Shown here piece after piece: positions 45,641 to 56,017 of a stretch of 64,000 bases of DNA. Numbering within the stretch: the stretch's first letter is position 1; each line of letters begins with the position of its first letter. The notes under the pieces were generated by a model. The model did no database searches. It was not told where the DNA came from and saw nothing but the letters and a program-made list of their open reading frames with translations. The position numbers were made by a program, and so were the translations under genes. This DNA is from Gnetum montanum. Its lineage: Eukaryota; Streptophyta; Gnetopsida; Gnetales; Gnetaceae. Where the stretch lies: positions 124,364-188,363 of the forward strand of contig MNCI01022616.1 of the NCBI GenBank assembly GCA_015680685.1. The letters are read 5' to 3'.

Positions 45641-46660
45641 TGAATTATGATTTGCCTTGTAACCCATGTAGCTCCTTAAGGTTAGTTGGTAGTGCTAAGT
45701 TAATGATGGCCTTAACCTTATCAGGGTCTACGCATATACCTACTTTTAATACTACGAAACCTAGCATGCAACCTATTTTGACACCAAAGACACACTTCTT
45801 AGGATTCAACCTAAGGTCATGTCTAAGGCAATGTTTAAGTGTGTAGTCTAAGTCATCTGCATGATCATGTGCCATCTTGGACTTAACTACTATATCATCA
45901 ACGTAGTCATTGAGCAAGTCTAACAAGTAGTCGCTGAAGATGTACGCCATGGCATGTTGGTAGGTTGCTCTTATGTTCTTTAGTTTGAAAGGCATCATTA
46001 TATAGTAAAATGTACCCTAGGGGGTCATGAAGGTCATACTAAGTTGGTGCTTCAGGTTAATCTGAATTTGGTTGTATCCAAAGAACCCATCTATGAAGGA
46101 CAACAAGGCATGACTAGCTATAGCATTAACTAGTTGATCAATACCTGGCAATGGGAAATCATCTTTAATGGTCACCTTGTTCACGTCCTAGAAGTTTATG
46201 TAGATGTGTATGCTTCCATTTTTCTTAAGTACAACCACAATGTTGGATACCTAGTCTACATAGTTGATTACCTGGATGAAACCAACCTTGTAAAGCTTGG
46301 TGATTTTATCACGGATTGCCAATGCCACCTCAAGCCTAACCTTATGGGCTTTCTATTTAACTAGTTTTACATGGGGATCGAGGATGATGTTGTGATACAC
46401 TATGCGAGGATCTAAGCCTGACATGTCCTCATAGGACCATGCAAATGCCTTGATGTTGTCATTGAGAACTTTGATGATGCTTTGGGTGTGCTAAGGCTCT
46501 AACATGGAATTAAGTTTTAGTGTCTTCGCCTTGCCACTGAGTGTTACTACAGTGAATTCAACGAGGGGATCCTTAGTAATGTCACCTGCTTCTAGATCAA
46601 GAGCCCTAACTAGATGGTTGGGCTAATCTAGCGGTGCTTCTATGGATGTTATGTAGTCAT
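45641..46660 (-). pseudogene. Reverse transcriptase, element 2b
   Basis: The C-terminal half is open (45998-45645): IFSDYLLDLLNDYVDDIVVKSK with the YVDD catalytic box, LNPKKCVFGVKIGCMLGF and VDPDKVKAIINLALP. The N-terminal half (46640-46000) is readable with several TAG/TAA. About 65% identical to 2a RT. Confidence 0.8.
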
Positions 46661-47375
46661 CACGAGCCATGGGCTCAAGGTCTAGGCATTGGGCATCGAT
46701 GCATTAGATGAGGTCACCGTGAAGTCCAGTGAGGACAAGAGGTGAACGAAGACACTCGTATGCACTCATGTTGTAATCTTGTGACATATCTTACAAAACA
46801 ATGAGAAAGAAGGTCAGTCGCACCTATCTTAATAGAGTCACAATGCATAAATTAAGGAAAGCAATGCAATGAGAAATTGCCTGAATGTGCAAAAGTAGAT
46901 TTAGAAAAGCACACATGGGGGTTCGTTTTGGGCCTCAGCAAGCCATGGATCACTAGTTTAAGGTCTTAGCAGACCATGATTTGCAAGTTTAAGATCTTAG
47001 CGGATCATGATTTGCCAATTTAAGGTCTTAGCAGACCATCATTTGCCAGTTTAAGGTCTTAGAGAACCATCATTTACCAAGTTAAGGTCCTAGCAAACCA
47101 TCGTTTATGCAAGCTACATTGGTTCAAGCAGCGCAAAGAGTATCTAGAACATGGAATTGGGCTGAGCATTTGCTGAGCAAGTAGAAAAATCTCAAAAAAA
47201 AAATTAATTCTAGGAATTGTTGGAAAAAGTTTAGAAATTTTTCTAACTCTAGTTGCTACGCTCACCCCTTACCACACTTGCCCCCCTTGCTACACTCCAC
47301 AAAAACCCAGGAAAATTTGCCAAAATGTTGATGTGTTGGTGTGGTAGGTGACACATTTAATTACCCTAGGGGGGG
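46661..47375. repeat. Spacer of element 2b with array R6
   Basis: At 46945-47110 five copies of an AGTTTAAGGTCTTAGCAGACC variant lie between the RT start and the antisense-gene promoter, the same position as R3 in 2a. A clustered ctacgctcaccccttaccac-type repeat follows to 47300. Confidence 0.6.
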
Positions 47376-47383
47376 TATATATG
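47376..47383 (+). promoter_or_regulatory. TATA box of the antisense gene in element 2b
   Basis: TATATATG after a G-run, about 210 bp before the putative exon 1. Position and strand match the promoter in 2a. Confidence 0.4.
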
Positions 47384-47585
47384 CACATTTTACCAAGGGG
47401 TAAATTATCATTTTCCAAAGTGAAAACGAGAAATTACAGAGTGTAGTGTGGTTAGAATGGGATGTGGAGCCCATAGTGTAGCAAGAAGAGTGAAGTGTCA
47501 GAGCATAGCACCTAAGCGTGGTGCTAAGATGATGCACTGTAGTGACCATTGACACCCTGGCCTCACTAATGTGGAAGAGGGAAGA

Positions 47586-49707
47586 TGAGCCCTGAAACAC
47601 CTACCACGGGTGCAAGTGGAGAAGTGGAGAGCACCAATGGCTGCCAGGTATGCTTACTATGCTTGCCTACCTACAACATTTTTCATTTCACATTTTTGCT
47701 TCTTTTGCCTTCTGTTGGGGTTTGGGCTCTAGGGTGTCCTACCTTGGTAGGGATCACTACTGCTTTAGCCACCATGGCTAGAAGGAGATGCCATGCTTGT
47801 GGGTTGTGGATTTGCATTGATGTTTTTACTTTGATTTGCGTTGGCGTTGCAAGGGTTAAGGGGTTATGCATGGGCTTGAGGGTTTTGGATTTTTTAAGTT
47901 CCCAAGCCATGGCATCTAAGAGGAGTGTGAGTGCACAGGGCAAGGGGCTTGTGTTTTGGGGTTCCATGAGGGTGACACATAGGCAAAGAAGGGGTTTGCA
48001 TTTTGGTGTCATTGTGGATGGTACAACATAGGGTTCTTACAAATTTGCATTTTGTTTTAAGGGCCGCAGTAGGGAGTAGGGTAGAATAGCAATTTTGTGG
48101 CTATAGATAGGGCAACTATGGCCTAGAAATGAGGGGTCATAAGAACTCCCCATTCCCCCCTTTTCTTCATTGACATTTTAGGGCACATGGGATGTGGGCC
48201 ACGATGATGTAAAAGTGTGTTAGGGTTCTATCCCTTATGTTACAAAATTTTTGCTTTTAAATTTTGGTGGTGAGTTTGCATGTGGCACATGGCCATGACT
48301 TTCTAATTTCTAGCATGGCAAGGCAAAATAATGGAGATGAAGGTTAAGATGTTATGGTTGAGAATGGTTGTAGCTGAGAGATGGGGCCCTACTACTATTG
48401 ATTTTTTGTGACATAGGGATATTGTAGGATGAAGGCTACTAGGACAAAGAGGGGACCAATGGTGCAACCATAGGAATGATGGTTGTGATAATGGGATGAA
48501 TGGGGCTAGAGGGGTCACCCAGGTTGCAACCATGGTGAGCACTCTACTGCACGCCATCAGTGCACAATGGCACTAGACGGTGCAGTAAAGAGGGCATGGT
48601 GCCCAAGATGATGGAGTGGTGCAATGGTAGAAGTAGCATTTAGGGAAAATTTCATCCTCTAGAAGCTATGCTCCTTAGGGAGTGTAGCTAGCAATTAGGA
48701 AAAATTGGCCAATTTCTAAATGCATTGGGGTGTTATGATCCCAATAGCTAGAGTTTTTTTTATCAATTTACATGGGTCATGTTCCTGGAGAGGGATAACT
48801 CAAAGTTAGAAATTTTTTTTGGGTACCCCATGTTACACTGCCTAGAGTTTTTGAAAAAAAATTGCACAGTATAGAAATGAAGTGTCAAACGTAAAAAATG
48901 CTAAGTGTAAGGATGCTTAGTATGAGAATGCCTCATGAAAAATAAAATGTTAAATGTATGAGAGCTTTGTCAAAATGTGAAACTCATAAACTAGACATGC
49001 AGACTACTCAAAACATGCAAACTAGGACAAAGTAAATAATGAGAATATAAAAAAAATGCTAGTTGCTATGTTAGTACTATGCCCCCAATGAGCACCAGGT
49101 GCATCAAATGTGTATTAATGTCTTATACTTACGGGGCCCCGTGGGGGACCCTAAGGACATATTTCTAAGTTATGTAATTTTGGGCTAAATTTGCTGATTT
49201 TTTCTAAGTTAATATTTTATGTCAAAATGCAATCTATTGTGTGCTAATGATACGTTCATTTGTTATCTTGTAGTTGCAGAGTGCTACTGAAGCCTGTCTT
49301 AGTTGTTGTGGAGCTCATCGACATTCTATCCTACATTAGCGAGCTTGTGCCCAACATATCTGCACCTGATATGAAGTTAGGTCATCAAGCAATGTGGTTT
49401 CAGCTAGGGGCATCTGAATTCCTAACTTACCTATTATAGCAATTTCATGTGATCATGTGGTCACACTTGGTAGCGAAGGCTACAAGTGCCATCATCAAGA
49501 TGTTATTGGCTGGGGCCAATTGGAATGTACTGAGATTCATGTTTGATGAACCCATGATTGGTGATGATTGAGTAGGTGGCCTAAGATTAGGTCCCAGGAG
49601 CATTCGTCCCTTAGCCAAGATCTGGAGCATGTTAGAGTTCTCTTATTATAACAAGAGCAATACCCTCTTCATTACTATGCACGTGCATACAGTCTTCCAG
49701 AGGGTAA
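47586..49707 (+). pseudogene. Antisense gene of element 2b, exons 1-2 (FCP1-like), truncated
   Basis: Exon 1 ends at donor 47648 (gccag|gtatgc). In the phase-2 frame it reads LKHLPRVQVEKWRAP, matching LQGLPRPRIPSWLVT of the 2a gene. After a 1.6-kb intron-like stretch, exon 2 (from 49274 or 49280 to 49707, donor agg|gtaagt) shows VLVVVELIDIL (motif I), MWFQLGASEFLTYLL, FHVIMWSH, LAKIWSML and KSNTLFITMHVHTVFQ, aligning through the whole HAD-like domain. The acidic residues are again absent (Glu in motif I; Thr-Met in the last motif). Two stops lie in exon 2 (near 49438 and 49568). It ends where element 1d begins, so exons 3-8 are missing. Confidence 0.65.
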
Positions 49708-49764
49708 GTGCTCTTACTTTTCGTTATGTCTCATTGTTATTGGCCATGCTAGATTTTCCAACTC

Positions 49765-50277
49765 CCTTTGAACTAAAAATCACACCCAACACATACGATC
49801 ATGTTGACTCATGCCGTCACCGATTGGATTAAAGCTGGTCATCTTCCTAGGAAATTCTCTGATCCTGGAAGTCCTCTTATATATCTACAAATTGCTGGAA
49901 ATGAGCCATGCAAAGCTCTTTTGGATTTAGGTTTTGGTATCAACCTAATCTCTCAAGAAATGTACAAAGCCTTGAACCTGCCTCCACTAAAAAAGAGTAA
50001 CATTCGTTTAGAGTTGGCTGACCAGTCCATCACTATCCCATTAGGACTAGTGAAGGACATTGTCACCACTATTTGTGGATGGTCGTATCCAGCTAACTTT
50101 CTAGTGATTCAAGTCAACAATGGTAAGGGAGACTTCCCAATCATAATGGGAAGAGCTTGGCTAAGCACAATTGACGTGCACTTAGGAATATGTGATCTTT
50201 CCCTAGAAATATCAAAAAAAATACATTTGAAAAGATTGAGAAGAAGAAAGTTTCATGCATTGCATGCAATGACATAG
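49765..50277 (+). pseudogene. Aspartic protease, element 1d
   Basis: Open for 158 codons: SPLIYLQIAGNEPCKALLDLG, NLISQEMYKALNLPPL, LELADQSITIPLGLVKDI and FPIIMGRAWLSTIDVHLG. The active site reads DLGFG rather than D-[ST]-G-[AS], so it is probably inactive. Closely similar to the 1b protease, which keeps DSGS. Confidence 0.8.
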
Positions 50278-50815
50278 GGTGTAATTATGTGCTGAAGTCC
50301 TAGTTTGTACAACATTTAACATTGTATGCATGCAACCAGTGTGCATAAGTAAATAACATACAAAGATGCCTGTATGCAGCAGACACAAGATAGGAAGGCA
50401 TCCAGTGGTTGACAGCTGACCAAAAGAGCAATTCAACTATATGCATGGAGCCAACTGAGGGTTTGACTTGTGCTTACATTGATGGCATAGACACGTTAGA
50501 GCAAGTCCATCACTAACTTCCAAGTCCCAACATTGAAAATATCAACTAGGGAAAGTTGGAAATCCCTAATAAGTTTAGGCAGAGCCCCTTGAGTTAAAAC
50601 CGTTGCCCACCGGTATGGAATATACATTTCTCAAGAGTGGAAAATAAGTAATTATTAACACTAAACTCACTATTCAACAAAAAGAAAGATTGCTGAAAGT
50701 GGTAAACAAATGGTTGAAAGCCTTTGCTTGGTCATATCCGAATTGACCAGAATAGATCCTAGGATATGCCAACATAGAATTTACACTGATGCCTCCATGA
50801 AGCCTCGATGACAAG
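50278..50815 (+). other. Protease-RT linker of element 1d
   Basis: Corresponds to the Athila linker. Readable pieces with stops include a Cys/Thr-rich part and a YANIEFTLMPP-like stretch before RT. No independent gene. Confidence 0.5.
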
Positions 50816-51700
50816 CACATACGCGACTGAACCCAAAGCTTAACCAAGTGATTAAAGCAGAAATTAAACAACTTCTAAAATCTGGGTTCATCTACCCCAT
50901 TACTGATAGTGAATGGGTTAGTCCCTTAGTCATTGTGCTAAAAAAGGGAGGTAAATGGAGGGCGTGTATAGACTTTAGGCTACTGAAGATGGCAACATTC
51001 AAATACCACTTCCCATTTCCATTCGTTGACCAAGTCTTAGATACCATTGCAGGGCATCGCCACTATAGTTTTCTGGATGGGTACAGTGGATACAACCAAA
51101 TCCAAATAGCCCTAGAGGACCAAGCCAAGACTACATTCACAAGTCCATGGGGGAAATTTGCATACAGAAAGAAGTCGTTTGGCTTGTGTAATGCTCCTGC
51201 AACATTTCAACGTTTGGTTCTAAGCATATTTTAGTAGCAAATAGGAAATGGTGTGGAGGTCTTCATGGACGATTTCTCTACCTACGGAGCAAACTTTGAT
51301 CAAGCATTGGGCCAATTAGAGTAAGTACTAAAACGATGTGTTCAAACTAATTTAAGGCTCAACTGGTAAAAAAGCCATTTAATGGTCCAAGAAGGCATCG
51401 TATTAGGGCATAAGATCTCACAAACAGGGATAGAGGTAGATCCTGAAAAGATCAAAGTCATCAAAGAAATTACACATCAACCTGAAATGGTAAAAGACAT
51501 CCAATCATTCCTTGGACACACTGGCTATTATAGAAGATTCATAGAGAACTTTTTAAGGATTGCAAAACCTTTGGTAGAACTAACGAAAAAGGGCATACCT
51601 TTTGAATGGACCAGAGAATGTGAGCTAGCTTTTCAAACCTTGAAGCATAAGCTTGTAGAAACACCTACTCTACAAGCTCTTGACTAGTCCAAACCATTCC
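50816..51700 (+). pseudogene. Reverse transcriptase, element 1d
   Basis: IKAEIKQLLKSGFIYPITDS, WVSPLVIVLKKGGKWRACID, FPFVDQVLDTIAGH, FLDGYSGYNQI, PWGKFAYRKKSFGLCNAPATF, then VEVFMDDFSTYG with the catalytic MDD, and FLGHTGYYRRFIENF. Residue choices (FGLCNAPATF, FMDDFS) are Athila-type. Stops at 51232-51237 (two TAGs), about 51322 and 51366 interrupt it. Confidence 0.88.
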
Positions 51701-52078
51701 GCATAATGACTGACATGTTCAACTATGCCTTAGGAGCTGTAGTTACATAGTTAGATGACTAGAAATTACCCTACTACATTCATTGTGCAAGTCAAAGTAT
51801 TGCTGGTGCACAACTCAACTACACCACAACGAAAAAAGAGTTAATGGCTATGGTGTTTGCACTAGAAAAATCTAGGCACTATGTATTGGGTTATAAGATA
51901 TTTGTACATACGGATCATAATGCAGTACAGTTCCTAATGAATAAACTAATGGTGAGCCCTAGTATCATACGATGGATTGTAATGTTACAAGAGTTCGATC
52001 TTATGATGATAGATCATAAAGGCACTAAGAACATTGTTGTTGATCATTTATCTCAGTTTAGATGGGACAACAAAGAGG
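51701..52078 (+). pseudogene. RNase H, element 1d (cut by gap)
   Basis: Follows RT: ALGAVV, YTTTKKELMAMVFALEKSRHY and HTDHNAVQFLMNKLM of retroviral-type RNase H, then IVVDHLSQF, and the N gap. Stops precede TTTKKEL. Confidence 0.75.
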
Positions 52079-52591
52079 NNNNNNNNNNNNNNNNNNNNNN
52101 NNNNNNNNNNNNNNNNNNNNNNNNNNNNNNNNNNNNNNNNNNNNNNNNNNNNNNNNNNNNNNNNNNNNNNNNNNNNNNNNNNNNNNNNNNNNNNNNNNNN
52201 NNNNNNNNNNNNNNNNNNNNNNNNNNNNNNNNNNNNNNNNNNNNNNNNNNNNNNNNNNNNNNNNNNNNNNNNNNNNNNNNNNNNNNNNNNNNNNNNNNNN
52301 NNNNNNNNNNNNNNNNNNNNNNNNNNNNNNNNNNNNNNNNNNNNNNNNNNNNNNNNNNNNNNNNNNNNNNNNNNNNNNNNNNNNNNNNNNNNNNNNNNNN
52401 NNNNNNNNNNNNNNNNNNNNNNNNNNNNNNNNNNNNNNNNNNNNNNNNNNNNNNNNNNNNNNNNNNNNNNNNNNNNNNNNNNNNNNNNNNNNNNNNNNNN
52501 NNNNNNNNNNNNNNNNNNNNNNNNNNNNNNNNNNNNNNNNNNNNNNNNNNNNNNNNNNNNNNNNNNNNNNNNNNNNNNNNNNNNNNNNNNN
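52079..52591. other. Assembly gap (513 N)
   Basis: Run of N hiding the integrase zinc domain and most of the core of element 1d. Confidence 0.99.
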
Positions 52592-53321
52592 GAAGTTGAT
52601 GCAACGCTTAGGAGTTGAACACAAATTGACTACACCATACCACCCTCAAGTGAATGGTCAAGCCAAAGTTACTAATAGGGAGATTATGAAAATATTGACA
52701 TGAACCATTAGCAAGTATAGGCGAGATTGGAGCATGAAGCTAAACGATGCTCTTTGGGCATACTGCTTCACATGGAAACTCCCTATAGGCTACTCTCCCT
52801 ATGAGATAGTTTATGGTAAACTACCAATGCTTCCTATTGAAGCTGAACTTTGTACACTATCTACGACATGTGACCTCAGCCTTGACCTCAATCTAACACA
52901 AAGAGAACGGTTAATGAACCTTAACTTGCTAGATGAGAATTGATTAGCCACCCTATCATCCAACAAATTGCACAAGGCCTTTACTAAACAAGGTCATGAC
53001 CTAAAAATTCAAAAAGTTAAATACCAACCAGGAGATAAGGTTCTGTATTGGAACCACACACATGTGCCACAACACACTAAATTTCAAATGCTATGGGAAG
53101 GACCTTATATTTTTCATGAAACTTTTCCTTCAGGCACCATGATGATTTACAAACCTGAGAGCCCAAATAAGAAATTGTTCATCAACATCCAAGAAACCAA
53201 ACCTTTCCATGAGCCTAGAATAGCTAGTACCAATAGTACCTCTATTGGTGGACAACCCTGCTCATTGTTTTGGATCTCCTCCTTCCAACTCAGTCATGGG
53301 GGAGATGGCCACCAATGCTAA
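52592..53321 (+). pseudogene. Integrase C-terminal part, element 1d
   Basis: LGVEHKLTTPYHPQVNGQAK, DWSMKLNDALWAY and IGYSPYEIVYGKLPMLPIEAE are core/C-terminal Athila integrase blocks. Then follow a coiled stretch with TKQGHDLKIQKVKYQPGDKV and a C-terminal module (QMLWEGPYIFHETFPSG). Stops at 52701 (TGA) and 52940 (TGA) separate the frames. Confidence 0.85.
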
Positions 53322-55217
53322 TCATTCTAAGCCCTCAGCTCTTTTTGTATTTTTTTTTACACATTTTTCCATATTTACTTATTTTTGTTTTACACCATCG
53401 TTCACATTTTTACTATTTCTTTCTTTGATTTACTTTCATTCGTCATATAATAATTGCTCATGATGGTGGGTTGGATTATATGGTGTTGATTGCTAATGTT
53501 TGGTTTTTACATTTGAATTTTGATGTTGATACTAAGATATGGTTCTTTTGATAAAATAGGCAATGAGTCTACGTTGTCCATTCATCCATTCAACTCTGTG
53601 GTCTCCCTTGGCTTTGGAACTGTACTGTCCCTTTTTCTAAATAAACTTATTTATGAATTGGTGGCTAGGTATTCTTCAAACCAAGGAAAGACTCAATGGT
53701 TGAAAAGAGTGTGACTTCAAGGGGATTTGATGCACTTGTGTTGGCTATTCTCTTAGGTACTTGGATGCTTTTCATTAAGTCTTTTACCATTTCACTATTG
53801 ACCAAATATTAGGAAGTTGAATGAATCAAATAAGTCTTTGCATGGTGTGGTTCTCATGCAAATATATATATATATATATAGTGAGAATTTTTAGCACACC
53901 CCTTAGACATAATAATGGAATATGGGCTACAAGCATTGGTTATGGCACTAGAAAGACATGTTACCCATGCCTGAAGGTTCCCTCTAACTACGGCCCTTTC
54001 TCGCTTTCTGCTTCCCTATCTTTCTCTTATTGGAATGGTGGTGACTCTATGGATGCATTCTTGTTGTTTCAAGTGGATGGGTTGGTCACATGTGTTGATG
54101 TGAGGTCACTGGATGTGCTTGGTTTGAATCTAGATTTGGAATGAATTCTATTCAGTTACCTTAACCATATAATACATAAGGGACTTTACACAACCTTGCT
54201 CCTGGGATTCCATTCCATTTTCTCCTCTCCTTCCATATTTCTTCCCATATTCCACCTCATTGTCGATTTTATGATTAGTCTATATCCTAGTTGAAGCATT
54301 GTAATTCTTTGGTAAATTCTTGTCGGCTGGATCTTCACCATTGTTTCCATATGTCATTCCTAGAGCCTACAGACTCTTAGTTTGGGGGCTTTTTAGGGCA
54401 TATAGGGCATGAGCCCACTTTGGGAAGGACCCATTGACATTCCTTTATGGTGCAATTGTTAAGTTCTTTCCCTTAAACATTCCTTGCAATCAACCATTTC
54501 TCATTTCATACCATCCATGACATCCAATTTTATTTTACAAGCTTCACCATTGTTATTTCTCTCATCTTTCTTATTCTTTCAGTTCTCCATCCTATCGCTA
54601 CCAGAGGATCTCTCTTAGTTGTGGGGGCCCTGTCACAAATTTTTCCATTCTATTACCTATCTCACCCCTACACCTTGGGTATGGGTAGTTATCAGTTATA
54701 CACCTCTAACCTAGTATCTGCCATACCCACAACCTAGCCAATGTGCTTCATATCGAGGCAAGGTATCAACTGCATTATATCTTACCTAGCCTTGCTAATT
54801 CATGGTTGTGTTGTGTGTGTAGATGGTGATTACACAAATAATGGACTAGGGTAAAAGGAGCACTCAAGATGGACTGGAGCTAGAGTTGGAGCATTTACGC
54901 AAGGAACAAGTTGGTCTTGTGGTTATGGATAAACAACAGAGTGCATAATTTCGACATTAGCAGCAATGTGCCTCATTTTCTTTTCTCCCTCTCTTTCTCT
55001 TCAAGTTATCGAATGAGGGTCTGGATGTCATTTACGTACGATGTTCACCACCATGGGTATGAACACCAATGTTGTAATATGTTTGTTGATCCATTCACTA
55101 GGCACTTTGAGTCTATTATTTCCTATTGCTATCAATTTTCATTTAGTTAATAATCCCATACCTTCCCAATATTTTGTAAGAAACTCGAGGATGAGTTTTC
55201 ATTTAGTCGTGGGGGTA
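53322..55217 (+). other. Integrase-to-LTR region of element 1d with four PPT-like tracts
   Basis: Mostly non-coding. Four agt(c/t)(g/a)tggggg-type tracts occur: 53286-53304, 54374-54384, 54615-54628 and 55201-55216; only the last abuts the LTR. A short Gln/Glu-rich, coiled-coil-like frame with TAG/TAA breaks lies at 54820-54965 (MVITQIMD...LELELEHLRKEQVG), possibly a remnant of the post-pol ORF of Athila elements. A (TA)9-10 run is at 53861-53880. Confidence 0.5.
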
Positions 55218-56017
55218 TGATGAGCCACGATATCGAGTCCATGATATTGGAGCCTACCAAGCGATATTGGACATCCAATGTCGAAACCTATCTTGTTGCC
55301 TATAAATAAGAGGCAGGCACACTTGGTTTGGCAATAAGTTAGTTCCTTATCCAAACTCTTGCAGTTTTTCCTTTTTAGAGTTAGATTTATTTTTGAGTGC
55401 TCGCAGTAGTAGTCATAAAGCAAAAATATCATTATTCGAGCATTATGTACCTGAGCACACCTTGTGGTTGGAAATAAAGACAAACTTTGTGATAAACCTT
55501 GTAGCATTCAGAAGAGCTTGTTTATTACCTTTAATGTTATTTACAATTATTTAATGCTTTCCTTAGTCAATTAATGTTCTCTCTCCCTTGCCTTATTAAT
55601 TTTCCATAAGTAAGCACACTCAGTACAACCACTTCAAGCATACATGGAACACTTGGTAACCTAGTAACGATTAGCATTTGATAATCCTAGTAGTGTTACA
55701 CTTGTTCAAAATGTGTACGACAAGTGGGAACAGATGCTAGTGTTAGGACTAGTTAGAGCCTAGTTGATTAGTTAAATTAAATTAGTTACTTAATTATTTC
55801 ATCTCTCCCTTTCTATCACTAGGACATAAAAATAAAAAAGGAATAAAAATCATATATCTCAAGTTTACTTAACCATACAATCGTGTCATACCAGTAAGCT
55901 TGGGAAGACTATGATTGACTAACCCATCCTTGTTCTTTGAAGGCGCATAAGCACCTAGTCCTTGGAATTTGATTGGGTCGTGCATGGATGAGTGTAGGGG
56001 TACCTTGCCACTCATCA
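55218..56017 (+). repeat. Element 1d 3' LTR
   Basis: 800 bp, TGATGAGCCACG...CACTCATCA, preceded by the PPT agtcgtgggggta. U3 has GATATC-type motifs (cacgatatcgag at 55225, catgatattgg, gcgatattgg). The TATA box ctataaataagagg starts at 55300. U5 shares the terminal 190 bp with the other family 1 LTRs. Confidence 0.88.

Larger units (their letters stand above)
49741..56017 (+). mobile_element. Element 1d: Athila-like retrotransposon, 5'-truncated
   Basis: Plus-strand protease, RT, RNase H, integrase, long 3' region and 3' LTR in canonical order. LTR, PBS and gag are absent; sequence upstream of about 49750 belongs to the antisense gene of 2b. No target duplication can be assessed. Confidence 0.8.

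Noticed and set aside
47585-48031. 148-codon plus-strand ORF as one exon
   Set aside because: Homology to the 2a gene shows exon 1 ends at 47647 in another frame; the remainder reads through intron-like sequence.
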